Assembly (NCBI GenBank): GCA_965261535.1
Contig: OZ253469.1
Coordinates: 744,001-808,000, forward strand
DNA length: 64,000 nt
Reading direction: 5' to 3'
Source: VXNE01 sp965261535
GTDB lineage: Bacteria > Pseudomonadota > Gammaproteobacteria > Pseudomonadales > Azotimanducaceae
In this document: piece by piece, positions 1 through 8,692 of the stretch
Layout: every line of letters starts with the position of its first letter
How positions within the stretch are numbered: position 1 is the first letter of the stretch
Notes under the pieces: model-generated
Told to the model about the DNA's origin: nothing
Database searches by the model: none
The model's input: the letters and a program-made list of their open reading frames with translations, nothing else
Made by a program: the position numbers and the translations under genes

Positions 1-79
1 TCATCCGCCGCCATTCGCGGTCTCTCGTCCAGCTCTGGACCGACGACGCCGGCGTCGTGCGGGACGTGGACCAACCCCC
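1..79. other. Window edge, no gene assigned
   Basis: These bases lie downstream of nadK on its strand. A possible start codon on the minus strand at 14-12 reads off the window edge after four codons (MAAD), so a downstream gene of the nadK operon may begin here, but too little is present to name it. Confidence 0.3.
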
Positions 80-970
80 TTAGCCGTTGCCCAGTCGACT
101 CGCCCAGTCGAGCTTGCTGCGGCAGGACTGAAAGAAACTGTGGTCTACGGGATAGGCCAGGTGGAGCGTGCGCGGATGTTTGACGATCACGACTTCGTCT
201 CCCGGTCGCAGCGCATAGTCGACCTGTGAATCGCAATACACATGCGGCACGGCTGCGGCGGTTCCCATCACAACCCTGATTTCGGCATCGCCCGGCACCA
301 CGAGGGGACGCGATGTCAGCGTATGCGGAAACATCGGCACGACCACGTTGGCGTCCAGGCTCGGATGCATGATCGGCCCGCCCGCGGACAGGGCGTAAGC
401 CGTCGATCCGGTCGGCGTAGCCACGATCAATCCGTCCGAGCGCTGGTCGTAGACGAAGTCACCATTCACATAGAGCTTGAAGTCCATCATTCGGGACGCA
501 GCGCCGGCGTTCACCACGACATCGTTCAACGCCGCGCAGGCGTCGGAGAATTCGCCGCCGCGAATGATGCGGGCATCGAGCAGAGCGCGTTCGTCCACCG
601 TGTACTCCCCCGACAACACAGCGCCGATCTTCTGTTCGATCTGATCCGGCGACACGTCGGCGAGAAAGCCCAAGCCCCCGCGGTTCACGCCAACGACCAG
701 CGCCGGGCTGTCGGCGAGGTCGCGGGCAACCCCGAGCATGCTGCCATCGCCGCCCACCACTACGATCAGGTCGCACCGCGAACCGAGGTCTCGGCGGTTC
801 ACGGTCTCGTAATCGCCATCTGGCAACATGGGCACTGTCGCCGTCTCCAGCACGAGTTCGACACCGGTCCCGGCAAGAAAACGCGCGACCGCGGCGACGG
901 AGTCGACGACCATGGGATTTCCGACTCTCCCAACGAGGCCGACGGTATTGAATCTTCGGGGTCTGGACAT
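80..970 (-). CDS. nadK: NAD kinase
   Basis: ATP-NAD kinase phosphorylates NAD to NADP in the cytoplasm and is normally essential. The 296-residue protein has the family signature GGDG at about residues 73-76 in the context VVVGGDGSML, followed by the NRGGLGFLADV segment and the substrate loop ATPTGSTAYALSAGG, all in the expected order, and the length fits bacterial NadK. I chose the ATG at 970-968, giving MSRPRRFNTVGLVGR. An extension of 11 codons to a TTG at 1003 is possible, but it would be encoded by the dispersed repeat that begins at 987, so it is probably not native. No partner gene overlaps it; cysE lies upstream on the other strand. Confidence 0.95.
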   Translation of the reverse strand: MSRPRRFNTVGLVGRVGNPMVVDSVAAVARFLAGTGVELVLETATVPMLPDGDYETVNRRDLGSRCDLIVVVGGDGSMLGVARDLADSPALVVGVNRGGLGFLADVSPDQIEQKIGAVLSGEYTVDERALLDARIIRGGEFSDACAALNDVVVNAGAASRMMDFKLYVNGDFVYDQRSDGLIVATPTGSTAYALSAGGPIMHPSLDANVVVPMFPHTLTSRPLVVPGDAEIRVVMGTAAAVPHVYCDSQVDYALRPGDEVVIVKHPRTLHLAYPVDHSFFQSCRSKLDWASRLGNG

Positions 971-986
971 CTTTGCAAGCGTTACT

Positions 987-1072
987 GGTGTCGTATCCCG
1001 CAAGTTTATGTCACTTCAGGGCATGCCACGGGGTCTATGGCAAGGCGCGTCCCGCCGGAAATGGTGAACCCT
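987..1072. repeat. Partial copy of the GTGTCGTGTCCCGC inverted-repeat element
   Basis: Reading 987-1072 on the plus strand gives almost the same sequence as the right end of the 5700-5957 element read on the minus strand: the GTGTCGTATCCCGCAAGTTT end, then a shared stretch ending around CGCGTCCCGCCGG. The opposite terminal repeat is not recognisable before cysE, so this looks like a truncated or decayed copy. It sits between the divergent nadK and cysE genes and may have replaced part of their promoter region. Nothing else recognisable was seen between 1073 and 1235. Confidence 0.75.
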
Positions 1073-1235
1073 GAAGCCCAAGGAGCTCCGCGCGGGAAGC
1101 ATCGATGGGCATATCGTTCGACCAAACTGTGCCTTGAAATCCCGAATCGGTGCGTTCACGCTACGCTCCGGGAAACAGGCGACTCGGGGCGCGAGCACAC
1201 CTCGGCATCCGGGCAACCCATTGGACAGACTGACC

Positions 1236-2081
1236 ATGAATCAACGCAGCGACGACGCCAGCAGCGCAACCGGGTTGCCCCGCGTCGGTTACGCCAAGAC
1301 ACTGACCGCGGTCCCGAACCTGTGGGAGACAGCGCGGGCCGAAGCCGAAATCAAGGTCAGGGAAGAGCCCATCCTCGGCAGCTACTTCCACGCGACGATC
1401 CTCAATCACGCCTCCTTCGGTGCCGCCCTCAGTTTCCGATTGGCGAGCAAGCTCGACACTCCCATGTTGCCGACGATGTTGATCCGCGAAGTCATCGAGG
1501 AAGCGCTCGGCGACGATCAGACGATTCTCGAAGCCGCCGAGGCCGACGTGCTCGCGAGCTTCACTCGGGACCCGGCCTGCGATGAGCTGTCCACGCCATT
1601 TCTGTTCCACAAGGGCTTCCACGCACTCCAGGCCTACCGTATCGCCCATTGGCTGTGGCGTCACGACCGAAAAACGTTGGCGCAGTTCTTTCAGAGCCAG
1701 ATCAGCGTCGGGCTGGGCGTGGACATTCACCCCGCGGCGCGGATCGGGCGCGGACTCATGCTCGATCACGCTACCGGCATCGTGGTCGGCGAAACTGCCG
1801 TGATCGGGGACGACGTCTCGATACTGCACTCGGTCACGCTCGGGGGCACCGGGAAGGAAACCGGCGACCGGCACCCCAAGATCCGCCACGGCGTCCTGCT
1901 CGCCGCCGGATGCAAGATCATCGGCAACATCGAAGTCGGCGAAGGGGCCAAGGTGGGCGCCGGCAGCGTCGTACTGCACGATGTCCCGCCGCATGTCACG
2001 GTAGCCGGCGTTCCCGCCGTCATCGTCGGCAGACCGCGCGAGGAGTCGCCGGCCCTCGACATGGATCAGCGGATTGAATAG
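1236..2081 (+). CDS. cysE: Serine O-acetyltransferase
   Basis: CysE transfers acetyl from acetyl-CoA to L-serine, giving O-acetylserine, the carbon acceptor for cysteine synthesis. The 281-residue product has the N-terminal helical domain (WETARAEAEIKVREEP, then FHKGFHALQAYRIAHWLW) and a C-terminal left-handed beta helix with hexapeptide repeats containing the catalytic-loop signature DIHPAARIGRGLMLDHATG and VGETAVIGDDVSILHSVTLGG. The ATG at 1236 (MNQRSDD) gives normal length; an in-frame extension to 1134 adds 34 residues without family similarity. It is followed two bases later by a small zinc-ribbon gene, probably co-transcribed. Confidence 0.95.
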   Translation: MNQRSDDASSATGLPRVGYAKTLTAVPNLWETARAEAEIKVREEPILGSYFHATILNHASFGAALSFRLASKLDTPMLPTMLIREVIEEALGDDQTILEAAEADVLASFTRDPACDELSTPFLFHKGFHALQAYRIAHWLWRHDRKTLAQFFQSQISVGLGVDIHPAARIGRGLMLDHATGIVVGETAVIGDDVSILHSVTLGGTGKETGDRHPKIRHGVLLAAGCKIIGNIEVGEGAKVGAGSVVLHDVPPHVTVAGVPAVIVGRPREESPALDMDQRIE

Positions 2082-2083
2082 CT

Positions 2084-2287
2084 ATGGCCGAACCTACCTG
2101 CCCGAAGTGCAACGCGGTCGGCATTGAGCACTTCGCCTCGAAACGAAGCGTGCAGCAAAGCCGCGCGGGTGAGCCCTGGTATTTCGTGATCTATTGCGAC
2201 GCATGCGGACACGTATACGAAGTCGTCACGAAGCATGTGTTTATCCAGGGGCAAACCCACCGGTTCAGCCTGTCGCCTTCGCCCTGA
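2084..2287 (+). CDS. Small zinc-ribbon protein
   Basis: This 67-residue protein has two cysteine pairs, CPKC at residues 6-9 and CDAC at about 39-42, spaced as in a zinc ribbon. The intervening segment (EPWYFVIYCDACGHVYEVV) resembles small zinc-ribbon proteins of unknown function. It starts two bases after the cysE stop, so it is very likely translated from the same transcript. No catalytic motif is visible and no function is assigned; a nucleic-acid-binding or metal-sensing role linked to sulfur metabolism would be speculation from position only. Confidence 0.65.
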   Translation: MAEPTCPKCNAVGIEHFASKRSVQQSRAGEPWYFVIYCDACGHVYEVVTKHVFIQGQTHRFSLSPSP

Positions 2288-2373
2288 CCGGACGTGAGGT
2301 GGTGGCTTTTCGCTGGCGCGTGTTCTATAAGATGTCCCATGGACGGCGCGACCGTCAGATCAGGAGAATATCG

Positions 2374-2643
2374 ATGCAAAAGCCCCACAGCCGGCGCCTT
2401 CAGCTTTGCAAAGTCTTACCCGCGGCCGCTCTGACATTGCTTGCCTCTGGCATCGCGGCGGACGCTGTCATCGAGGCTCAGACCCTCGAAGTCAAGGAAC
2501 TCCTTGAAGTCATCGAGGTGATCGACGTCACGGCGGAAAAAGAGATCGATGAATCGTCTACCCAGGCACCCGACCCGGAGGTTGCCGCAATCCTCGAGGA
2601 AGCGGTCCGCGAGGAAACCGAAACTCCGGCGGAAGAGGAGTAG
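2374..2643 (+). CDS. Small acidic secreted protein, unknown function
   Basis: The 89-residue product has a basic N-terminus and a hydrophobic stretch (LPAAALTLLASGIAADA) that looks like a signal peptide. The mature part is strongly acidic, rich in Glu and Val/Leu repeats (LEVKELLEVIEVIDV) and ends in EEE. A good Shine-Dalgarno AGGAG lies 7 bases before the ATG at 2374, which decides against the longer frame from 2194. The coding start overlaps a 24-bp sequence that recurs twice elsewhere in the window, so the first residues (QKPHSRRLQ) may be repeat-derived. I do not recognise a family. Confidence 0.55.
   Translation: MQKPHSRRLQLCKVLPAAALTLLASGIAADAVIEAQTLEVKELLEVIEVIDVTAEKEIDESSTQAPDPEVAAILEEAVREETETPAEEE
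2382..2405 (+). repeat. 24-bp dispersed repeat, copy 1
   Basis: The sequence GCCCCACAGCCGGCGCCTTC plus AGCT recurs at 18249-18272 with one mismatch and, inverted, at 27892-27915 with about two mismatches. The other two copies lie next to palindromic GCGAGGGG arrays; this one lies inside the signal-peptide coding region of the acidic protein. Confidence 0.6.
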
Positions 2644-2653
2644 ACCGGCCGCC

Positions 2654-3172
2654 CTATTCGGCCCCCGAGTTCTGCGCCGGCTCGGTGCAGGTGCCGTATT
2701 CGACGAAAAGCGACGCCTGGGGCGCGTAGAAAGCCCAGCCACCGATCGAGCTGCGGGTAAATCGGCCGCGCGCGGGATTGATCAACAACATCTCAGACGG
2801 CGGGTTGTTGACGCAACTATAACCCTCGTTGCCGGCGGCGCCACGCACCGCCCGACAATCGAATTCCGTCTCGGCACCGTCGGCGGAAGTCATCGTGACA
2901 TAGAGTTGAACCCTTCCCGGTCCGGGTGCCAGTCCGCCTCGCTGCCTCGCTTGGGTTTCCCCTTGCTGGTCGAGAAGGTGCCGCATGAAGAGGGCATTTT
3001 CACGCAGGTCGAACGTCTGCTCGGTAAATACCGCAGGCGCATAAGTCTCGTCGACACTCCCGGAATGCTGATGCATCCCCACGGTCTGCCCCGCCTCGCA
3101 GGTTGCCGGCAGCCAGTCGACCGCCTCCGCGGGCAACGCGCACAGAATGATCAGGATCATGCGCAGACTCAT
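2654..3172 (-). CDS. Predicted secreted protein, unknown function
   Basis: The 172-residue product begins with a signal peptide (MSLRMILIILCALPAEA, cleavage probably after AEA). The mature part has four cysteines (in PATCEAG, FDCRAV, YSCVNN and YGTCTEP), consistent with two disulfides in the periplasm. No known domain is recognised. Its 5' end overlaps the 5' end of the divergent metalloprotease-like gene by about 26 bases, so the two genes have convergent control or one start is further downstream (an internal ATG at 3160 is available). Confidence 0.6.
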   Translation of the reverse strand: MSLRMILIILCALPAEAVDWLPATCEAGQTVGMHQHSGSVDETYAPAVFTEQTFDLRENALFMRHLLDQQGETQARQRGGLAPGPGRVQLYVTMTSADGAETEFDCRAVRGAAGNEGYSCVNNPPSEMLLINPARGRFTRSSIGGWAFYAPQASLFVEYGTCTEPAQNSGAE

Positions 3173-4661
3173 AGCGTCGCTTAGTCTAACCCTGGTAGTG
3201 GCGGCAGCGGCACGCGGCGATGTCCAACAACATCATTGGCACCGCGTGACAACGCCCGACTTCGAGATGCTGACCGACCTGGCGCCAAAGGATGCCCGCG
3301 CGCTTGCCGACAGGATGACCCGTTTCCGACTCGCCGCGCAAACGCTCCTTGGCCCGCAACAGCTATCCGGGCGGTCGCCGCAAATCCTCGCCTTCCGGCG
3401 CGCGCGCGACTTTCGGCGCGAGTTCTCGCTACCGAACATCGGAGGGTTCACGTTGTCCTCGCTAGATCGGTACAAGCTCGCGTTCGGACCCGACGGTCGT
3501 CGCGGATATGCTTCGCGCGCCCTCACGGCATTTCACGAGTACACGCACTACCTGCTGCGCCATCATCGGCAGATGAACTATCCGGCATGGTACGAGGAAG
3601 GCTATGCAAACTTCCTGTCCACCGTGTACATGGCGGAAGACGGCCTTGTGGTTGGGCATGTGCCCGTTTTCAAGAGACGGGAGATGTTCCGATCAAAGCC
3701 GACGCTGGCGGAATTGCTCGACGAACGCTTCATGTTCGACTGGAAACGCCGTGACCTCGAAGCCATCTACCTCAAATCCTGGCTTCTCGTGCATATGCTG
3801 CACCTCGGCCATCTGTCGGGCCTCCCGGCGAGCCTCCCGGCGAGCCTCCCGGCGAGCCTCCCCCCATTTCATACCCGGGTGCCTGAAATGCTCGCGATGA
3901 TCGATGCCGGCACGCCGGCGGCGGTCGCCATTGAGACAGCGCTAGGCGTCACCCTCGACGATTTGGGACGCCTGCTCAATGCATACGGCAGACGTACGTC
4001 CCTGCCGACGCAGACTCTCGTAGCCAACGTCGATCACGAAACACCAATGGACGTTGCACCGATGACACGGGCAGAAGTGCGCCGCACTCTCGCTGGTGCC
4101 GCGGTGGCAACGGGCAACGACAGCTATGCCGCGCAGTTGTTTCAACAGGTGCTCCAGGAGAATCCCGACGACATCGACGCGCTCGTGGGACTGTCCGCCA
4201 CGGCAGACGATCTGACTAGCTCCCTGGAGACGGCGCGACGCGCACTTGCGCTCGACGCGGATCATCCCGACGCGAACATTCGCATGGCGGAACTCCATGC
4301 CACCAAATGCAGGCAATCAACCCGAGACCAGTGCTACGCCATATTGCTCGAGAGCGCCGAGTTCTACCGTCGAGCCTTGAGAAGCGACCCGGACGGCGTC
4401 CATGCGGCGTTCGGTCTGGGCGTGACCTACCTCCATCTGGGGCAACCCGGCAACGCCCTGGGCTACTTGCGCGTTGCATACCACCGCACGCCCTGGGCAC
4501 CTCGCGTCAACCACTTTCTCGGCGAAGCGTATCGCTTGATCGGAGACCCGGAGCGCGCCCGCGTGCATCTCACCAAGGCGATGCACTGGCACCGCGAAGA
4601 ACTCTGGCGCGAGCGCGCGGCAAGCGCGCTCTCCATGCTCGAATCGGGCGCCGACAAATGA
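3147..4661 (+). CDS. Secreted HExxH metalloprotease-like protein with TPR repeats
   Basis: The 504-residue product has a signal peptide (MRRLIASLSLTLVVAAAARG), a gluzincin-type zinc site HEYTH at residues 130-134 and a downstream glutamate in WYEEGYANF (148-156) that would be the third ligand, as in peptidase-like DUF1570 proteins. The C-terminal half, about residues 315-500, consists of TPR-like helical pairs (AAQLFQQVLQENPDDIDALVG, AFGLGVTYLHLGQPGNALGYLR, VNHFLGEAYRLIGDPERARVHL). A short LPAS tandem repeat separates the catalytic domain from the rest. The start could also be the ATG at 3159. Peptidase activity is inferred from the motif only. Confidence 0.7.
   Translation: MIRIMRRLIASLSLTLVVAAAARGDVQQHHWHRVTTPDFEMLTDLAPKDARALADRMTRFRLAAQTLLGPQQLSGRSPQILAFRRARDFRREFSLPNIGGFTLSSLDRYKLAFGPDGRRGYASRALTAFHEYTHYLLRHHRQMNYPAWYEEGYANFLSTVYMAEDGLVVGHVPVFKRREMFRSKPTLAELLDERFMFDWKRRDLEAIYLKSWLLVHMLHLGHLSGLPASLPASLPASLPPFHTRVPEMLAMIDAGTPAAVAIETALGVTLDDLGRLLNAYGRRTSLPTQTLVANVDHETPMDVAPMTRAEVRRTLAGAAVATGNDSYAAQLFQQVLQENPDDIDALVGLSATADDLTSSLETARRALALDADHPDANIRMAELHATKCRQSTRDQCYAILLESAEFYRRALRSDPDGVHAAFGLGVTYLHLGQPGNALGYLRVAYHRTPWAPRVNHFLGEAYRLIGDPERARVHLTKAMHWHREELWRERAASALSMLESGADK
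3822..3862 (+). repeat. 12-bp in-frame tandem repeat in the metalloprotease gene
   Basis: The unit GGCGAGCCTCCC is repeated three times plus a partial copy and encodes LPAS three times. The period is a multiple of three, so copy-number change would keep the frame and only lengthen or shorten the linker after the catalytic domain. Confidence 0.8.
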
Positions 4662-4787
4662 AAGCCCGAGCGGCGGCCGCATACACTCGTTCGACATGAA
4701 CGATACCCCTGCTTGAACAGTCGGCCGACTGACGGCCGTGTGACGCGCGTGCGATAACATCGCTCGAAACATGTCGCGGAGTTCGCC

Positions 4788-6068
4788 ATGTTCTCAAACC
4801 TCACGCTGGCGCTTCTCGGATGCGGCGAAATCGCCCGCTTCCACCTCGCCGGCATGCGCGAGCAAGCACCCCGAATCAGTGTGACCGCCGCCATCGATAT
4901 CGATGACGACAGAGCGAACGCCTTCTCCGAGCGAACCGGGGCCAGGGCGTTCGCGACGCTCGACGACGCCCTCGTCGGCGGCGACTTCGACGCCGTGGAC
5001 ATCATGCTGCCCCACGATCTGCATGAATCCGCCGTCATGCGATGCTTCGACGCCGGCAAACACGTGCTGCTGGAAAAGCCCATGGCGCCTACCCTCGACG
5101 CCTGCGCTCGCATCCTGCGGGCCGCCGAACGGGCCGGCGTCGTGTTCATGGTTGCGGAGAACGCCCAGTACTGGCCGGAAGTCGTGAAGGCGAAGGAAGT
5201 CATCGATTCCGGTGCCATCGGAGAACCGGTCACCGCGCGCGCGGCGTTCGCGAACAACCCCCTGCGCGACGGCTTCTTCGATCCAGACGCGAAGTCGCCG
5301 TGGCGATTCAACGCGGCGCGGGCCGGCCGCGGGATCACCATCGACGGCGGCTCGCATTGGATTCGCCCCTTGCGCATGTGGCTGGGAGAGATCGATTCCG
5401 TAGTCGCGACCACCGCGCGCCCGCTGGCGGACATGCAAGGCGAATCCCTGGCCCGCGCGCTCCTCCGGTTCCGCGGCGGCATTACAGCCGCGTTCGACGC
5501 AATCTATCTCGACAGCGTATTCGCACCCGACGACATGTGGCGCGTCACCGGCACCACCGGCGAACTCACCATCTCAAGCCGCGGCGGAGGCCTATGGCTC
5601 TGGAACGCCTCCAGGCGGCGCGGAGAACTGTTGCTGCAATCGGGCGGCTATCCGAAGTCGTTCGGCGGCGAGATGAAAGACTTCGCCGCGGCCGTGCAAG
5701 TGTCGTGTCCCGCAAGTTTCTGGTACTTCTTAAGTTCGCCATGCGCGTCAATGCAAGGCGTGGTCCGCAGGGAATATCGGGCATATTCGCAAGGGCCACA
5801 ACGCGGCAGTGGCGCGCATGGCGATCTCCCGAAGGGCGCGCCCCACGGGGCCTGTGCGCCCCTTGGCAATGGAACCCACCATTCCCGGCGGGACGCGCCT
5901 TGCCACAGACCCCGTGGGGCGCCGCTGAAGTGACATAAACTTGCGGGACACGACACCAATGGATCACCGCTCAAGGCCGGTCCCGAGGTCTCGCTCGGGG
6001 AACTCCGCACCGCGCTCGCCATCTACCGATCGGCCCAAACCGGCGCCTGGGAGTCCGTCTGGGACTGA
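4788..6068 (+). pseudogene. Gfo/Idh/MocA family oxidoreductase, interrupted by an inserted element
   Basis: The N-terminal part is a normal NAD(P)-dependent oxidoreductase: Rossmann start LTLALLGCGEIARFHLAGM, then the EKP motif in HVLLEKPMAPTLDAC and the catalytic-domain GGSHWIRPLRMWLGEI. At about 5700, after KDFAAAVQ, the frame enters a 258-bp inverted-repeat element and stops at 5931-5933. The native C-terminus is still readable beyond the element, from 5958 to the TGA at 6066-6068 (NGSPLKAGPEVSLGELRTALAIYRS), and is in the same frame phase. Translation therefore gives a protein truncated by about 37 residues with an element-encoded tail. The substrate, probably a sugar or polyol derivative, cannot be told. 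Confidence 0.85.
5700..5957. mobile_element. 258-bp MITE-like element with GTGTCGTGTCCCGCAAGTTT inverted ends
   Basis: The left end GTGTCGTGTCCCGCAAGTTT (5700-5719) is matched by its reverse complement at about 5937-5956. No transposase is encoded, so it would have to be moved in trans. It interrupts the oxidoreductase gene; the join VQ/NGSPL gives an insert of exactly 258 bases (86 codons). The interior contains further inverted GC-rich segments (GGGGCGCGCCC-type). Related sequences are at 987-1072 and 28188-28293. No convincing target-site duplication was seen. Confidence 0.75.
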
Positions 6069-8692
6069 AACGGGTGCACGGGCGCTACGCTGTTCGCCAT
6101 GATCCACCCGCGGGTGCCGTCCGCCAGGGCGATGCGCAACCAGCCATCGCGGGTCTCCAGAATGGTGACTTCGGCGCCCGCCGGCAACAGATGGGCAAAA
6201 GCCAGCCGAGCGCCCGTGCTGTCGGCAGAACGAAGCGGCGCGCCATCGATCACGACCACGCCTTCGGGCGGCGCGCTCTGGGACAACAGGGCCGACCCAA
6301 CCGCCACCGCCCATACCGCAATCGGCACAACGGACAGCCGCCGTAACAGTCGGACGCGCCGCGTCGACCACGGCGTCAGCAGCAGCACGGCGAGGGCGAA
6401 CGCGCCTGCCGCGATCCAATAGCGCTGCGCGACGGAAACCAGGTCGCGCCAGAACAGCAGCGAGTCGAGAGCACCCCCGCTTGTGGGACGCGGCAACCAG
6501 GCCGACGCGCGGTCGCGCAGCCACGCGAGGTTCTTCGCCGCACGCTCGTGATTCGGCTGCGCCGCCAGCGCGCGGCGAAAAGCGAGCGTCGCGCGACCCG
6601 AATCACCGGCGCCGAGCGCGGCATTGCCCCAGTCCGCAAGGAGTTCCGGCGTCGGTCGCATCGCCGCGGCTTCGCGCAGGGAACGCTCGGCGTCGGCGAA
6701 ATGACGCGCGCGACGCACGGGGTCCTGTTCCTCCAGCGCCCGGCTGTAGACCTGCCGCGCCCGTTCAATAACGCCCTGCATCGTCGATCCGAGCTCCCCG
6801 GAAGCGACGCGAGGATGCGTCTCGGTCGACGCGGTCATCACGCCTGCGTCGGCGGACAAGGCGGCTGCCGCGCCGAAAGCCATGCATAGCACCGCCGTCG
6901 CGGTCGAGACCGTTCGTCTGTTGCCTCCGCATCCTCCACCTCCCCATTCCCGCGCGAGGGCGCGGACCGCCGCCACGATTTCCCGGTCGAGGAGTTCCCC
7001 CGCCGCCGCGGGATCGAATGCCGAGGTCTCAAGCTGTTCGAGCGCGGGAGCACCCAGCGCGCCTTCATGGCCGGTCAGGCGCGCCAGCGTCCGCATTGCG
7101 TTGAGCGCCTGCGGCGCCTTCTCGCGCGCGGCGCCGTCGGATTTGAGAACCCGCTCCACTTCGCGCCGGGCGCGGACGATTTCACGCCTTCGACCGCGGC
7201 GCGCCGCCGTGCGCATCTGCCACATGCGGAAACCGCCGAGCGCGAGCGGAACCAGGTACAGCAGCACCATCGGCAACGGCGCGATGGTAGAGCCCCAGGG
7301 CGGGGCCAACGTCCGGTTCGCGGAGCTCAAGGACATGTCGGCACCGATGAGGACCGCGGAGGACACGGCACGCGGCGACTCCGTGGCCACCGCGACGGTC
7401 GCCGCCGGCACGGCGGCGGCCGTGACATCGCCGGCGTCCACCACGTTTACCCCGGCGACGGAGAGCGCGACCGGCCGACTTGAGACGGTGACGTACTCGC
7501 CCCGGTTCGGGTCGAAATAGGCGAAATCAATGGGCGGGACCTCGCGCACCTCCGCGCTCAAGATCCGCGCCGTAACGGTAAAGGTCTTGGTGTTCGTCTG
7601 TGGATCGACGCTACCCACCGCAGCGGCTGCTGGAACCGAAAACAGCGCCCGCGATAAACCGCCCCTCCCGAGCAACGGCGGCAAACTCAGTCCCTGAAGT
7701 TCGCCGTCGCCCCGAATCTTGAGCGTCAGTTCGATCGGATCTCCCACGCTGACCACGGTACGGCTCGCCTGCACGTCGATGGAGAAACCGCCGCCGACGG
7801 CATTGACAAAGTTGTGCGGCCGTCCGCTCTCCGGCAGCGGATGCACGACGAGTTGCTGCCGCTGTCCCGACGCCTGGAACAAAGCGCCGCGCGCGCGGCC
7901 GAAGTCCGGGAAACCGAAAAAGCCTCGATCGCGAGTTGATTCCAGGCGGGCCACGACTCTGACCGGGTCCAGGTCGAACGACTGCGCGCGCGCTACCGTG
8001 GCACGGAATGGAAAGCGGATTCGCGTATAGTCAATCCCGTCTTCCCGCAGACGATCCTGTTGCATGGGCACATCGATGACGCGGGCGCCGGCCCGAAACG
8101 ACCGCGTCCTCCCTCCGAGGGCCGCGCCTTCGACGCGCACGGCATCTATCTCGAACAAGGGCACGACCAACTCGTAGCTTTCGACATCCCGCGCCAACAG
8201 CCACTCGATGGCGCCGTCGAACGTCTCACCGACCCACACCGGTCGCTGGGGCAAACGCATGCGCACGACCATGTCGGCGGTCTGCTCGACATCGCCGACA
8301 TCGAACGTGGCGGCGGGGCTCGCCGCGGACTTCGACCCCTGAGACAGGGTCAGGGCCGGCACCGTGTAGCGGACGGCGGACGGCGCCGTGACCTGCCAAC
8401 GGTAAACGAGCGTCACCTCCCGCCACTCCGAACGGCGACCATTGACGATCTGGATCTGTTGCGAAACGCTGGGCGTCATGCCGATGTAGGTCACGCGGCA
8501 GCCGTCGATCACCAGGTCGGGCGCGGCAGGCGGCGCCTGCTCCTCGAAGCCCTTGGCCGACAATACGAGGGTGAACGGCATGCCCGCATAGATTTCGCGC
8601 GAATCTACGCTTACTTCAAGCGTCTGCGCTCCCGCGGGAACGGCGAGGAGCGCAAGGCCAATGGCCACCAAAGCGATACCCGACGGCCTCAC
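6023..8692 (-). CDS. BatD-BatE-like fusion protein of the Bat/aerotolerance operon
   Basis: The 889-residue membrane protein has a signal peptide (residues 1-22), a BatD-like periplasmic region with repeated Ig-like modules to about residue 450, a membrane segment at about 473-493 (MVLLYLVPLALGGF), a cytoplasmic stretch, a second hydrophobic signal-like segment (about 606-628), a TPR region (640-735), two more membrane helices and a C-terminal bacterial SH3 domain (about 810-880, ending TRGWIMANSV). The second half matches the layout of BatE, so BatD and BatE appear fused. The GTG start overlaps the upstream stop (GTGA). Its 3' end overlaps the tail of the convergent oxidoreductase gene. The role of Bat proteins in stress or envelope function is known only in outline. 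Confidence 0.75.
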   Translation of the reverse strand: MRPSGIALVAIGLALLAVPAGAQTLEVSVDSREIYAGMPFTLVLSAKGFEEQAPPAAPDLVIDGCRVTYIGMTPSVSQQIQIVNGRRSEWREVTLVYRWQVTAPSAVRYTVPALTLSQGSKSAASPAATFDVGDVEQTADMVVRMRLPQRPVWVGETFDGAIEWLLARDVESYELVVPLFEIDAVRVEGAALGGRTRSFRAGARVIDVPMQQDRLREDGIDYTRIRFPFRATVARAQSFDLDPVRVVARLESTRDRGFFGFPDFGRARGALFQASGQRQQLVVHPLPESGRPHNFVNAVGGGFSIDVQASRTVVSVGDPIELTLKIRGDGELQGLSLPPLLGRGGLSRALFSVPAAAAVGSVDPQTNTKTFTVTARILSAEVREVPPIDFAYFDPNRGEYVTVSSRPVALSVAGVNVVDAGDVTAAAVPAATVAVATESPRAVSSAVLIGADMSLSSANRTLAPPWGSTIAPLPMVLLYLVPLALGGFRMWQMRTAARRGRRREIVRARREVERVLKSDGAAREKAPQALNAMRTLARLTGHEGALGAPALEQLETSAFDPAAAGELLDREIVAAVRALAREWGGGGCGGNRRTVSTATAVLCMAFGAAAALSADAGVMTASTETHPRVASGELGSTMQGVIERARQVYSRALEEQDPVRRARHFADAERSLREAAAMRPTPELLADWGNAALGAGDSGRATLAFRRALAAQPNHERAAKNLAWLRDRASAWLPRPTSGGALDSLLFWRDLVSVAQRYWIAAGAFALAVLLLTPWSTRRVRLLRRLSVVPIAVWAVAVGSALLSQSAPPEGVVVIDGAPLRSADSTGARLAFAHLLPAGAEVTILETRDGWLRIALADGTRGWIMANSVAPVHPFQSQTDSQAPVWADR

